Shown here: positions 1-8,108 of the stretch, piece after piece
Layout of the letters: each line of letters begins with the position of its first letter
How positions within the stretch are numbered: position 1 is the first letter of the stretch
From: Intrasporangium_A sp039812505
Lineage (GTDB): Bacteria > Actinomycetota > Actinomycetes > Actinomycetales > Dermatophilaceae
Length of the DNA: 20,404 nucleotides
Assembly: GCF_039812505.1 (NCBI RefSeq)
Contig: NZ_JBDIAQ010000061.1
Span: 1-20,404 of the forward strand
Reading direction: 5' to 3'
The notes under the pieces: generated by a model
What the model saw: only the letters and a program-made list of their open reading frames with translations
Told to the model about the DNA's origin: nothing
The model's database searches: none
Program-made: the position numbers and the translations under genes

Positions 1-18
1 GGCGCCCGGCCGCCGCGG

Positions 19-2670
19 TCAGCTGCCCGGCGCGGGCAGCACGGCCACGGCCGCGTAGTTCCACTGGTCGTTCGCCGGGGCGCTGTCGTGGATGTCGACG
101 ACGCCGAGGATGGTGCTCGGCGTCTTGGTCGACTGTGCCCAGAACGTGTCACCGACGGAGGTGTCGACGCGCTGGTGCACGAGCACCTGGCCGTCGACCG
201 GGGTCCGGGCCACGGCACGGTCCCAGTCGTTGCCGACCGCGAAGACCCAGGCCCCCGGCTCGACGCCGGGCAGGTACACGTCCGGTTCGCCGGTCGGCGC
301 GCTGGCCGCCCCCGCCACGCCGACGTCGTCGGCGTTGCGGAACGCCAGGACCGTCAGCGAGCCGTGGTAGCCCTTGCGTCCCGGCGCGGAGGTGACCGTG
401 GCGTTCGTCAGCGTGCCGGACGCCTTGGCCGACCAGATCTCGGAGGTGCCCGACTGGATGTTGCTGCGCTTGACCAGCGTCCAGCTCAGCCCCGCCCCGG
501 ACACCGTCGCGGTCTGCGCGGCGGAGGCCGGCCCGTCGTAGGCCACGAGCGCGACCAGCACGTCACCCGGCTCCGAGGTCGAGAAGGCGGGCGTGGTCAT
601 CGTGTTCGACGCGTCCTTCGACACCTGCGCGTCGACCGCGATCAGCGCCGGCGGCGGCGTCGAGTTGTCCACCGTCACCGTGACCGGCGCGGAGGTCGTC
701 GTGTTGCCCGCCGCGTCGGCGGCCACCGCGGTGATCGTGTGCTTCCCGGCGGTCGCCGAGGTCGTGGACCACGTGGTCGTGAACGGCGGGGCGGTGACCG
801 GCTGCCCGACCTGTACGCCGTCGACCCTGAAGGTCACGTCGGCCACCCCGACGTCGTCGCTGGCCACGGCCGCGATCCGCACGTTGCCCGAGACGGTGGC
901 GCCGTCTGCCGGGTCGCTGATGCTCACGGACGGTGCGGTGGTGTCCGGCGGCGGCGGGGCGGGCGGGGTGCTGGGCAGCACCTCGACGGCCGTCAGGTTC
1001 CACCGGTTCCCGGCGGGCTGCGGGTCGTCGATGGTCACCGTCGTGCCCTTGGCCGCGGTGGCCGAGGTGCGCGACTGCACCCAGTAGGTGTCACCGGTGC
1101 GACTGTCGACCCACTGGTGCACGATCCGTTGGTCGGCTCCGACGGTGCGCGGCAGCGCCTGGTCGTAGTCGTTGCCGACCCCGTAGACCCAGGCACCGGC
1201 GGTGGTCGTGGCCAGGCTGACGCTCGGTGCGCCGGTGGCGCCGCTGGTGCCGGCGGACGTGCCGACCCCCGAGGCGCCGGAGAACGCCACGACGGTCAGC
1301 GACTGGTCGTAGCCGTCGTGCCCGAGCGTCGAGGTGATCGCCGCGTCGGACAGGACACCGGACGCCTTGGCCTGCCAGATCTCGGAGGTGCCGCCCTGGC
1401 CGTTCGTCCGCCGCACCAGCGACCAGTCGAGGCCCGCGCCGCTGACGGTGGCGGTCTCCCCGCCCGAGCCGGGCCCGTCGCCGCCGACGAAGGCCAGCAG
1501 CACGTCGTGCGAGCCACCGGTCGAGAGCGTGGCGGTCACCGGGCCGGTCCCCTCGGCGGAGGCCTGCTGGTCGAGCGCGAGCACGCCCTCCGGCGGCGGT
1601 GGTGGCGGTGTGGTGCCGTTGGAGACGGTGACCTCGGCGACGGCCGAGGTGCCGATGTAGCCGTGCGCGTCGGTGACCTGTGCCGCGACCCAGTGCGTGC
1701 CGTTGGTGACCGTCGTGGTGTCCCACGCGTAGTCGAACGGGGCGGAGGTGACGGGGCTGCCCACCGGCGTGCCGTCGACGATGAACTGGACGCCTCGGCT
1801 GCCGGCCGGTGGCGTGGCCGCGGTCAGCGTGACCGTTCCGTGCACCTGCGACCCGTCGGCCGGCGCGGTCAGGCTCGCCGGTGGTGGCGTCGAGTCCGGG
1901 TAGACCGTCTCCAGCGTCTGCAGCGTGCTGCCGGTGATGCGGACCTTGACGTCGGTCTCGTTGTTGGCCTTGTCGCTCTCCTGGAAGTAGTTGTACGGGT
2001 CGACGAGCGCGCGGAACCAGTAGGTCCCGTCGGGCACGCCGTCGATCGGCACCGACTGGCCCGGATCGCGGTAGTCGTACTCGTCGGCGCCGCCGACCGA
2101 GATCCCGCGGATGGCGCTCGGGTCGGTGCACGTACCGCCGCTGTAGCCGAACGTGCCGGAGTGCTCCAGCGTCGAGTTGTAGATGTACGAGTCGGCGATG
2201 CAGAAGCCGTTCTTCGGGCTCATCGTGACCGGGTCACCGACGCCCCCGTCGGCGGCCACGGCATACAGCCCGAAGGAGGCCATCGGGAAGTGGAAGTGGC
2301 CGTGCTCGGCGTGGTAGACGAACGCCCCGGCGACCCGCGACTGCTTGGCGATCGACCAGCTGTCGTCGCCGTCGTGGGTGTAGATGCGCTGGACGCCCTG
2401 GTAGACGCCGGCGGCGTTGTTGTACTGCGGCTGGATCTCCAGCGGCCCGTCGCCGCCGTTGTACAGCAGATGCGTGTACCGCAGCTCCCGCGCCGAGCCG
2501 GTCCCGTAGATCGACATGTCACCGGGCGGGATGATGTTCTGCAGGTCGGGATAGTGCAGCGTGCCGGCTGGTGCGGCAACGCTGGCCGGGGCCACTGGCA
2601 CTGCCCCGACCGCCGCCGCCAGCGACAACGCGGCAGCGGCGATGACCCCTCTGAAGGTTCTGCCCTTCAT
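19..2670 (-). CDS. Secreted lysyl oxidase-like protein with two Ig/beta-domain modules
   Basis: This 883-residue protein is probably exported: residues 1-33 form a signal peptide (MKGR, then an alanine-rich stretch). Residues about 37-247 resemble bacterial lysyl oxidases. A His cluster (H120, H123, H125, H127; HGHFHF) fits the copper site. KNGFC (K153, C157) and YRDPG (Y200) align with the Lys and Tyr that form the lysine tyrosylquinone cofactor in animal LOX. DGTYW and the ESDKANNE tail are also family-like. After this come an Ig-like domain (about 260-350), a beta-rich domain of about 200 residues (361-565), a second Ig-like domain (577-669) and a second copy of the beta-rich domain (675-883), joined by proline linkers. 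Known family members oxidise primary amines; the substrate here is unknown. The start at 2670 has a good ribosome site (AGAGGGGAC) and precedes the signal peptide; an upstream in-frame start at 2760 would bury it. The Lox assignment is fairly sure, the activity is inferred. Confidence 0.85.
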   Translation of the reverse strand: MKGRTFRGVIAAAALSLAAAVGAVPVAPASVAAPAGTLHYPDLQNIIPPGDMSIYGTGSARELRYTHLLYNGGDGPLEIQPQYNNAAGVYQGVQRIYTHDGDDSWSIAKQSRVAGAFVYHAEHGHFHFPMASFGLYAVAADGGVGDPVTMSPKNGFCIADSYIYNSTLEHSGTFGYSGGTCTDPSAIRGISVGGADEYDYRDPGQSVPIDGVPDGTYWFRALVDPYNYFQESDKANNETDVKVRITGSTLQTLETVYPDSTPPPASLTAPADGSQVHGTVTLTAATPPAGSRGVQFIVDGTPVGSPVTSAPFDYAWDTTTVTNGTHWVAAQVTDAHGYIGTSAVAEVTVSNGTTPPPPPPEGVLALDQQASAEGTGPVTATLSTGGSHDVLLAFVGGDGPGSGGETATVSGAGLDWSLVRRTNGQGGTSEIWQAKASGVLSDAAITSTLGHDGYDQSLTVVAFSGASGVGTSAGTSGATGAPSVSLATTTAGAWVYGVGNDYDQALPRTVGADQRIVHQWVDSRTGDTYWVQSRTSATAAKGTTVTIDDPQPAGNRWNLTAVEVLPSTPPAPPPPDTTAPSVSISDPADGATVSGNVRIAAVASDDVGVADVTFRVDGVQVGQPVTAPPFTTTWSTTSATAGKHTITAVAADAAGNTTTSAPVTVTVDNSTPPPALIAVDAQVSKDASNTMTTPAFSTSEPGDVLVALVAYDGPASAAQTATVSGAGLSWTLVKRSNIQSGTSEIWSAKASGTLTNATVTSAPGRKGYHGSLTVLAFRNADDVGVAGAASAPTGEPDVYLPGVEPGAWVFAVGNDWDRAVARTPVDGQVLVHQRVDTSVGDTFWAQSTKTPSTILGVVDIHDSAPANDQWNYAAVAVLPAPGS

Positions 2671-2971
2671 CAGGTCCCCTCTCCGGCCGGGGCCCTCTCG
2701 GCACCACCGGCCCCCTCGAGTGTTGGACGAGCGGTTGCTCGCCGAGGACGGGCGCCGCACCGGCGAGGACGTCGGCCACGCCCCGGTGGGGTGGGCGAAC
2801 GCCGTGCTCGCGCCCAGTCGTCCGGGTGACCCGGCGCCGTCACCGACGGCCGCTGACCCGGGCAGGCCGGGATGAAGTCTTGCAGAACGTGGGGTGGTTT
2901 GCAGCAGAATGTCGTAGATGGTCCGGGAACGGCCGGGTCAGCGGATAATGTCCGCTTCCGTCACGTTCGGG
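2671..2971. other. Intergenic region upstream of the lysyl oxidase-like gene
   Basis: This 301-base stretch lies between two minus-strand genes. The bases just above 2670 carry the ribosome site of the lysyl oxidase-like gene. I see no TANNNT hexamer on the minus strand at a convincing distance, so its promoter is not identified. Bases 2880-2960 are less GC-rich than the rest and contain a short inverted repeat, GCGGA-TAATG-TCCGC (2941-2955), 17 bases past the methyltransferase stop. It has no T-run, so it is not a convincing terminator. Open frames crossing this region have no recognisable protein content. Confidence 0.5.
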
Positions 2972-3754
2972 TCACGGCTCCGGCGTCGGTGGCCGCTCGG
3001 CGGTGGGACGCGTTTCGCGCGGCTCGGCGCCCGGCTTGACGGCGGTGACCATCCGCGCCGCCATCCACGGACCGGCGTACCAGTAGCCCGGGCCGAGCCC
3101 CCGGGTCGTGACGTCGGTGGCGATCGAGCGCAGGACGGTGGCGTAGTCGCCCGTGTGGGAGATGTCGGCGACCGCCAGCCGCCCTCCGGGTCGCAGCACC
3201 CGGACCGCCTCGCGCACCGCCTGCTCGCGCTGGGCGGCATCCGGGATGTTGTGGATCGCCAGCGCGCTGGTGACGACGTCGAAGGTGTCGTCGGGGAAGG
3301 GCAGCGCGGCCAGGTCGGCGGTGTGCAGCTCGACCCGGTCGGCCACTCCGGCGGCCACGGCGTTGTGCCGGGTCGTCTCCGGGTCGTTGCCGCTCTGGTC
3401 CCTGCTGCGCCACAGGTCCACGCCCTCGGCCCGGCCCCGGGGCAGCCGCTGCGCGGCCGCGATCAGGACCGCGCCGCGACCGCACCCCAGGTCGAGCAGC
3501 CGCTCGTCACCACGCAGGGCGAGCCGGTCCAGCTCGGCCTCCCAGATGCGCAGCTTGCCGCGCAGCGTGGTGTTCAGGAACACCACGGTCTGCGCCAGCA
3601 GGACCAGCCCGACCAGAGCCCAGACCCAGAAGCGGGACAGCCCGGCCAGCACGAGGCAGACCAGCGCCCCCGCGCCCAGCGCGGCCGGCACGTAGGGGGC
3701 CTCGATCCCGTAGCGCAGGAGTCCTGCCGACCGGTCCGGTGCGCTCGTCGCCAT
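2972..3754 (-). CDS. Membrane-anchored class I SAM-dependent methyltransferase
   Basis: The protein has 260 residues. Two hydrophobic stretches (about 23-40 and 42-60) should anchor it in the membrane. A Rossmann methyltransferase domain of the Methyltransf_11/25 type follows: motif I LLDLGCGRG (86-94), an acidic residue at the end of strand 2 (GVDLW, D113), DLAALPF (147-153), FDVV (158-161) and RVLRPGGRL (185-193). The substrate cannot be read from the sequence; small lipophilic or quinone-like acceptors are common in membrane-bound relatives. The ATG at 3754 has no Shine-Dalgarno but sits 6 nt after a TATCGT hexamer, so it may be leaderless. It lies 62 bp downstream of glgC on the same strand, but its own promoter-like element argues against strict dependence on glgC. 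The C-terminus is a short proline-rich tail. Confidence 0.85.
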   Translation of the reverse strand: MATSAPDRSAGLLRYGIEAPYVPAALGAGALVCLVLAGLSRFWVWALVGLVLLAQTVVFLNTTLRGKLRIWEAELDRLALRGDERLLDLGCGRGAVLIAAAQRLPRGRAEGVDLWRSRDQSGNDPETTRHNAVAAGVADRVELHTADLAALPFPDDTFDVVTSALAIHNIPDAAQREQAVREAVRVLRPGGRLAVADISHTGDYATVLRSIATDVTTRGLGPGYWYAGPWMAARMVTAVKPGAEPRETRPTAERPPTPEP

Positions 3755-3760
3755 GGTCCG

Positions 3761-3766
3761 ACGATA
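3761..3766 (-). promoter_or_regulatory. -10-like element for a leaderless methyltransferase start
   Basis: TATCGT on the minus strand is followed by 6 nt (CGGACC) and then the ATG at 3754. There is no purine-rich ribosome site. The match to TANNNT and the spacing fit a transcript beginning at the start codon. No clear -35 box is visible. Confidence 0.5.
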
Positions 3767-3816
3767 GGGCCGTCAGCGGCTGCCGGAGCCGAACCCGGCC
3801 GTCCGCCGGGCCGATG

Positions 3817-5076
3817 TCAGACGGTGACCAGCTGGCCCTTGCCGACCACGACTACGCCGGACTCGGTGACGGTGAACCCGCGCTCGCGGTCGTGGTCGTG
3901 GTCGACGCCGATCTCGGCCCCCTCGGGCACGATGACGTTCTTGTCGATGATGGCGCGCCGGATCTGGGCGTGCCGGCCCACGCTGACCCTGTCCAGCAGC
4001 ACCGAGCCCTGCACGCTCGCGTACGAGTGCAGGTGCACGAGCGGGGACAGGACCGAGGAGTAGGCGTGGGCACCGGAGATGACGACACCCGGGGACACCG
4101 CGGAGTTGAGTGCCTCGCCCACGCGGTCGCCCGTGCCGTGCACGAACTTGGCCGGCGGGTAGGGCGTGTGCTGGGTGTAGATCGGCCACTCATAGTTGTA
4201 GAGGTTGAAGATCGGGTGGATCGAGACGAGGTCCATGTGTGCCTCGTAGTAGGAGTCGAGCGTGCCGACGTCGCGCCAGTAGCCGCGGTCGCGCTCGGTC
4301 GCCCCCGGCACCTCGTTGTCCTTGAAGTCGTAGACGCCCGCGTCGCCCCGGGACACGAAGGCCGGGACGATGTCACCGCCCATGTCGTGCTTGGTCTCGT
4401 CGAGTTCCTGGTCGAGGCTCACCGCCTCCTCGAGCGCGTCGGCAGTGAAGACGTAGTTGCCCATCGACGCGAGGACCTCGTCGGGACTGTCCGGCAGCCC
4501 GCTCGGGTGCTCCGGCTTCTCCAGGAACGCCGAGATCCGGGTGCGGTCGGCGGGGTCGACCTCGATGACGCCGAACTGGTTGGCCAGCGAGATCGGCTGC
4601 CGGATCGCCGCGATGGTCATCCCGCGGCCGGACTCGATGTGCTGGTCGACCATCTGGCTGAAGTCCATCCGGTAGACGTGGTCGGCGCCCACCACGACGA
4701 TGTACTTCGGCTTCGCGTCGTGCACGAGGTTGAGGCTCTGGAAGATCGCGTCCGCGCTGCCCCGGTACCACGACTTGCTCACCCGCTGCTGGGCGGGGAC
4801 GGTGGTGATGTAGTTGCCGAGCAGGGTCGACAGCCGCCAGGTCTTGGTCACGTGCGTGTCCAGGCTGTGCGACTTGTACTGGGTCAGCACGACCACCTGC
4901 AGGTAGCCGGAGTTGACCACGTTGGACAGTGCGAAGTCGATGAGCCGGTAGATGCCCCCGAACGGGACCGCCGGCTTGGCGCGGTCGGCGGTCAGCGGCA
5001 TCAGCCGTTTGCCCTCCCCCCCGGCGAGTACGACGGCGAGGACCTTCGGACCTGATGACGGGCTGCGGCGTGCCAT
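3817..5076 (-). CDS. glgC: Glucose-1-phosphate adenylyltransferase (ADP-glucose pyrophosphorylase)
   Basis: This enzyme makes ADP-glucose from ATP and glucose-1-phosphate, the committed step of bacterial alpha-glucan synthesis. The 419 residues show the family signature throughout: LAGGEGKRL (18-25), RAKPAVPFGG (32-41), YRLIDFALSN (43-52), WYRGSADA (103-110), ADHVYRMD (131-138) and FLEKP (184-188). The C-terminal third is a left-handed beta-helix type region (for example VGRHAQIRRAIID). Its length is normal for the family. I prefer the ATG at 5076 over a GTG two codons upstream (5082), because a TAGGGT hexamer ends 6 nt before the ATG, the spacing seen at several other starts here. It is divergent from glgA across 108 bp, as in mycobacteria. 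It is probably allosterically controlled like other GlgC enzymes, but effector specificity cannot be read here. Confidence 0.97.
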   Translation of the reverse strand: MARRSPSSGPKVLAVVLAGGEGKRLMPLTADRAKPAVPFGGIYRLIDFALSNVVNSGYLQVVVLTQYKSHSLDTHVTKTWRLSTLLGNYITTVPAQQRVSKSWYRGSADAIFQSLNLVHDAKPKYIVVVGADHVYRMDFSQMVDQHIESGRGMTIAAIRQPISLANQFGVIEVDPADRTRISAFLEKPEHPSGLPDSPDEVLASMGNYVFTADALEEAVSLDQELDETKHDMGGDIVPAFVSRGDAGVYDFKDNEVPGATERDRGYWRDVGTLDSYYEAHMDLVSIHPIFNLYNYEWPIYTQHTPYPPAKFVHGTGDRVGEALNSAVSPGVVISGAHAYSSVLSPLVHLHSYASVQGSVLLDRVSVGRHAQIRRAIIDKNVIVPEGAEIGVDHDHDRERGFTVTESGVVVVGKGQLVTV

Positions 5077-5082
5077 GTCCAC

Positions 5083-5088
5083 ACCCTA
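5083..5088 (-). promoter_or_regulatory. -10-like element for leaderless glgC
   Basis: TAGGGT on the minus strand is followed by 6 nt (GTGGAC) and the ATG at 5076. No ribosome site is visible. The hexamer is identical to those upstream of the ABC ATPase and TauE genes in this window. Confidence 0.55.
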
Positions 5089-5172
5089 GGGGCAGGGGAC
5101 CGGATGGGGGGAGGGGCCACGGCCCGGACGGGGCATCGGCGGGCCGGGAGCCCATTCGGCCCCAGGTCCCGA

Positions 5173-5178
5173 TACGCT
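5173..5178 (+). promoter_or_regulatory. -10-like element for leaderless glgA
   Basis: TACGCT is followed by 6 nt (CGGGCC) and the GTG at 5185, with no Shine-Dalgarno. The hexamer lies inside a small inverted repeat, CCCGA-TACGC-TCGGG (5168-5182), which could serve as an operator or be chance. Confidence 0.55.
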
Positions 5179-5184
5179 CGGGCC

Positions 5185-6390
5185 GTGCGCGTCGACATTC
5201 TCAGCAAGGAGTACCCGCCGGCGATCTACGGGGGGGCAGGTGTTCACGTGGCCGAGCTGGTCCGGGCGCTGCGGGCGCGCGGGGACCTCGACGTCCGGGT
5301 GCGCTGCTTCGGCGAGCCTCGCGACGAGGCCGGCACGACGGCATACCCCGACCTGCCGCAGCTGGCCGGCGCGAACGCCGCGATCCAGACGCTCGGGGTC
5401 GACGTGACGATGGCGGACGACTGCGTCGGGGCCGACGTGGTGCACTCGCACACCTGGTACGCCAACCTCGGCGGGCACCTGGCCGCGCTGCTCGGCGGCA
5501 TGCCCCACGTGGTCACCGCGCACTCGCTCGAGCCGATGCGCCCGTGGAAGGCCGAGCAGCTCGGCGGCGGCTACCGCGTGTCGTCCTTCGCCGAGCGCAC
5601 CGCGTACGAGGCGGCAGCCGCGGTGATCGCGGTCAGCGGCGGGATGCGCGCAGACATCCTGCGCAGCTATCCCGCGCTCGACCCGGCCCGGGTGCACGTC
5701 GTGCACAACGGGATCGACTCGCAGCTGTGGCAGCCGGACCGCTCGCCCGAGGCCCGGGCGGCCGTGCAGAAGCACGGCGTCGACCCCGACGCCCCGGCGG
5801 TCGTGTTCGTCGGCCGGATCACCCGGCAGAAGGGTCTGCCCTACCTGCTGCGCGCCGTGCGCGACCTGGACCCGCAGGTCCAGCTGGTCTTCTGCGCGGG
5901 CGCACCGGACACCGCCGAGATCATGGCCGAGGTCGAACAGCTCATCGACGACCTGCGCAAGACCCGGAGCGGCGTGTTCTGGATCGCCGACATGCTGCCG
6001 CGCCCGGAGGTCGTCGCGCTGCTCAGCCACGGCACGGTGTTCGCCTGTCCCTCGGTATACGAGCCGCTCGGCATCGTCAACCTGGAGGCCATGGCCTGCG
6101 AGTTGCCGGTCGTCGCGACCGCGACCGGGGGCATCCCCGAGGTCGTCGTGGACGGTGAGACCGGCTGGCTCGTCCCGATCGAGCAGGTGCAGGACGGCAC
6201 CGGCACCCCGGTCGACCCGGACCGCTTCGTCGCCGACCTCGCCGCCGCCCTGGGCGAGGCGATCTCCGACCGGTCCCGGGCGAGCCGGATGGGGGTCGCC
6301 GGGCGGGCCCGCGCCATCGAGTCCTTCTCCTGGTCGTCGATCGGCGAGCAGACCCTGCAGGTGTACCGGTCGATCGGCGTGGGCGCCTGA
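5185..6390 (+). CDS. glgA: GT4-type glycogen synthase / alpha-maltose-1-phosphate synthase
   Basis: This is a 401-residue glycosyltransferase of the actinobacterial GlgA group. The N-terminus has KEYPPAIYGGAGVHV (8-22). The C-terminal GT-B domain has VGRITRQKG (209-217, with R211 and K216 in the nucleotide-sugar site) and the E-x7-E pair in EPLGIVNLE (E293, E301). In mycobacteria the closest-looking enzyme (Rv1212c, GlgM) uses ADP-glucose and glucose-1-phosphate to make maltose-1-phosphate rather than extending glycogen directly. This gene could do either; the sequence alone does not decide, and glgE, glgB and treS are not in the window. The GTG at 5185 is chosen because homologous sequence begins there (VRVDILSKEYPP) and a TACGCT hexamer ends 6 nt upstream. 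It is divergent from glgC, which makes its donor substrate. Confidence 0.95.
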   Translation: MRVDILSKEYPPAIYGGAGVHVAELVRALRARGDLDVRVRCFGEPRDEAGTTAYPDLPQLAGANAAIQTLGVDVTMADDCVGADVVHSHTWYANLGGHLAALLGGMPHVVTAHSLEPMRPWKAEQLGGGYRVSSFAERTAYEAAAAVIAVSGGMRADILRSYPALDPARVHVVHNGIDSQLWQPDRSPEARAAVQKHGVDPDAPAVVFVGRITRQKGLPYLLRAVRDLDPQVQLVFCAGAPDTAEIMAEVEQLIDDLRKTRSGVFWIADMLPRPEVVALLSHGTVFACPSVYEPLGIVNLEAMACELPVVATATGGIPEVVVDGETGWLVPIEQVQDGTGTPVDPDRFVADLAAALGEAISDRSRASRMGVAGRARAIESFSWSSIGEQTLQVYRSIGVGA

Positions 6391-6421
6391 GCTCTGCCGG
6401 TACCGTCGGCCGCCGCGCCCG

Positions 6422-7186
6422 TCAGGCCGGGCGCCAGCCGGCCAGCACCATGACGGCGACGTTGGTCGCCTCGGCCAGGGCCCGGTCGGCGTCGGCGGCC
6501 AACGAGCGCAGCAGCGCCTCGCGGCGGTCCGTCGTCATGGCGTCGGGGCCGTGCGACCCCAGGGCGGTCAGCGACCGGCCCCGACCCGCCGCCTGCGACA
6601 CGAGGGCGGCGGTCGCCATGACACGCAGCGTCGGACCCGGGACCTGCTCGGGCAGGCCCCACAGCGAGTGCCGCAGACCGGTCTCGGCCTCCGCCCGCAC
6701 GGCCCGCTCCCACGGCTGCCCGCCCACGGCCTCGAGCCGGTCGGCATGTCCTCGCATCCGCTCGAGCAGCTCGCGCTCGGCCTGGCGCAGGTCGAGCATC
6801 TCGAGCCGGTGCCGCGGCACGGGCTCGGCCTCATAGGCGGTCCAGTCGACGCGCACCCCGGTGTCGCCCGACGGGCCGTACTCGCTCAGGGTGGGTACGA
6901 GCATCCCGCCGACCCCGGCCACGTGCAGGCACTCGCCGGCCTGGGCGGCGTGGCCGGCGACCGCGGGGGCACAGCGCGGCATCCCCTCCAGGCGCCCCGG
7001 GCTGGGCAGGGCCACCAGCAGGGCCCGCTCGCCGATGTCGCCCCAGGCCTGCAGGGTCGGCCCGAGGCCGCTCACGTGGTCGACACCCGGGAAGGAGCGC
7101 TCGATCGCGTCCGCCAGCGCGAGGTCGCCCCGCCACGCCGCCGTCGTCCACAGCGCCAGGCGCACGGACGCGGGCAGCTCGGACAC
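6422..7186 (-). CDS. Unrecognised cytoplasmic protein, 254 residues
   Basis: I do not recognise a family. The product has no signal peptide and no membrane helix. It begins with a helical stretch (SELPASVRLALWTTAAWRG), has a glycine-rich middle, and ends with long amphipathic helices (for example RLEMLDLRQAERELLERMRG and RREALLRSLAADADRALAE). Codon use is as GC-biased as in its neighbours, which supports a real gene. An open frame extends upstream to 7624, but that would overlap the divergent ABC gene. The GTG at 7186 is supported by a TACGAT hexamer ending 6 nt before it. It converges on glgA with only 31 bp between the stops and is divergent from the ABC ATPase across 82 bp. Function unknown. 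Confidence 0.75.
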   Translation of the reverse strand: MSELPASVRLALWTTAAWRGDLALADAIERSFPGVDHVSGLGPTLQAWGDIGERALLVALPSPGRLEGMPRCAPAVAGHAAQAGECLHVAGVGGMLVPTLSEYGPSGDTGVRVDWTAYEAEPVPRHRLEMLDLRQAERELLERMRGHADRLEAVGGQPWERAVRAEAETGLRHSLWGLPEQVPGPTLRVMATAALVSQAAGRGRSLTALGSHGPDAMTTDRREALLRSLAADADRALAEATNVAVMVLAGWRPA

Positions 7187-7192
7187 CTCGCC

Positions 7193-7198
7193 ATCGTA
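7193..7198 (-). promoter_or_regulatory. -10-like element for the leaderless unknown gene
   Basis: TACGAT on the minus strand is followed by 6 nt (GGCGAG) and the GTG at 7186. The element supports this start over much longer upstream alternatives. Confidence 0.5.
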
Positions 7199-7255
7199 GG
7201 CGCCGGGCACCGGCGGCCAACGGTATGCCGCCCAGCCGCCTCCGCGCCGGTGGCA

Positions 7256-7261
7256 TAGGGT
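7256..7261 (+). promoter_or_regulatory. -10-like element for the leaderless ABC ATPase gene
   Basis: TAGGGT is followed by 7 nt (CGCTCCC) and the ATG at 7269, with no Shine-Dalgarno sequence. Confidence 0.5.
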
Positions 7262-7268
7262 CGCTCCC

Positions 7269-8066
7269 ATGAGCGACGTGCTGGCCTTCGCCGATGTCAC
7301 CGTGCGTCGCGGCAACGCGAAGCTGCTCGACGGCGTCGACTGGGAGGTCGAGGAGGGCGAGCGCTGGGTGGTGCTCGGGCCCAACGGCGCCGGCAAGACG
7401 ACGCTCCTGTCGATCGCGGCCGCGCGCATGCACCCGACCAGCGGCGTCGCCGGGGTCCTGGACGAGGTCCTCGGTGCCGTCGACGTCTTCGAGCTGCGCC
7501 CCCGGATCGGCCTGGCCAGCGCGTCGATGGCCGAGCGCATCCCCGCCCGGGAGATCGTCGGCAACGTGGTGGTCACGGCGGCGTACGGGATCGTGGGCCG
7601 CTGGAGGGAGCAGTACGACGACATGGACTACGCGCGCGCGATGAGGCTGCTGCACTCGCTCGGTGCCGACCACCTCGCGGACCGCCGCTACGGGACCCTG
7701 AGCGAGGGGGAGCGCAAGCGGGTGCAGATCGCCCGGGCGCTGATGACCGACCCGGAGCTGATGCTCCTCGACGAGCCCGCCGCGGGCCTGGACCTCGGGG
7801 GTCGCGAGGACCTGGTGCAACGGCTCGGTGACCTGGCCGCCGACACCGAGGCGCCCGCGCTCGTCCTCGTCACGCACCACGTCGAGGAGATCCCGCCCGG
7901 CTTCACCGACGTGCTCATGCTGCGGGACGGTCGGGTCGTCGCGGCCGGGCCGATCGAGCTGACCCTGACCGAGGCCAACCTGTCCACCACGTTCGGGATG
8001 CCGCTCGAGCTCGAGCGGCGCGGAGACAGGTGGGCGGCCCGGCGCCGGGCCGTGGCCCGGGTGTGA
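7269..8066 (+). CDS. Lone ABC transporter-type ATPase
   Basis: This is a single 265-residue nucleotide-binding domain. It has Walker A GPNGAGKTT (37-45), the ABC signature LSEGE (144-148), Walker B LMLLDEP (164-170) and an H-loop in VTHHVEE (201-207). The ATPase is complete and should be active. No membrane permease or binding protein lies next to it, so it either works with subunits encoded elsewhere or does not transport. The general look (ERWVVLGPNG, and a helical region with REQYDDMDYARAM) resembles the YlmA/ModF-like soluble group, but I cannot name the substrate. It is divergent from the unknown 254-residue gene and may share control with it. The NfeD gene follows 88 bp downstream with its own ribosome site. 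Confidence 0.92.
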   Translation: MSDVLAFADVTVRRGNAKLLDGVDWEVEEGERWVVLGPNGAGKTTLLSIAAARMHPTSGVAGVLDEVLGAVDVFELRPRIGLASASMAERIPAREIVGNVVVTAAYGIVGRWREQYDDMDYARAMRLLHSLGADHLADRRYGTLSEGERKRVQIARALMTDPELMLLDEPAAGLDLGGREDLVQRLGDLAADTEAPALVLVTHHVEEIPPGFTDVLMLRDGRVVAAGPIELTLTEANLSTTFGMPLELERRGDRWAARRRAVARV

Positions 8067-8108
8067 CCTCGCGCCCGGCCCTCCCGAGGCGGAACTGGGG
8101 CAGAATCG

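Noticed and set aside
88..2829. A 913-codon open frame on the plus strand, opposite the lysyl oxidase-like gene
   Set aside because: It is Arg/Gly/Val-rich with no domain-like pattern, as expected for the strand opposite a GC-biased gene. The minus-strand product has a signal peptide, domains and a ribosome site.
2941..2955. Inverted repeat GCGGA-TAATG-TCCGC after the methyltransferase gene
   Set aside because: It has five-base arms only and no T-run, and also resembles a chance -10 (GATAAT) on the other strand with no gene to serve.
6391..6421. Possible bidirectional terminator between glgA and the unknown gene
   Set aside because: The best stem (GCCG/CGGC at 6396-6410) has four true pairs plus two wobbles and no T-run. 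It is too weak to call.
7187..7624. N-terminal extension of the 254-residue unknown protein
   Set aside because: It would overlap 356 bp of the divergent ABC gene and reads as low-complexity Ser/Arg/Thr sequence. The GTG at 7186 has a -10-like element at the usual spacing.
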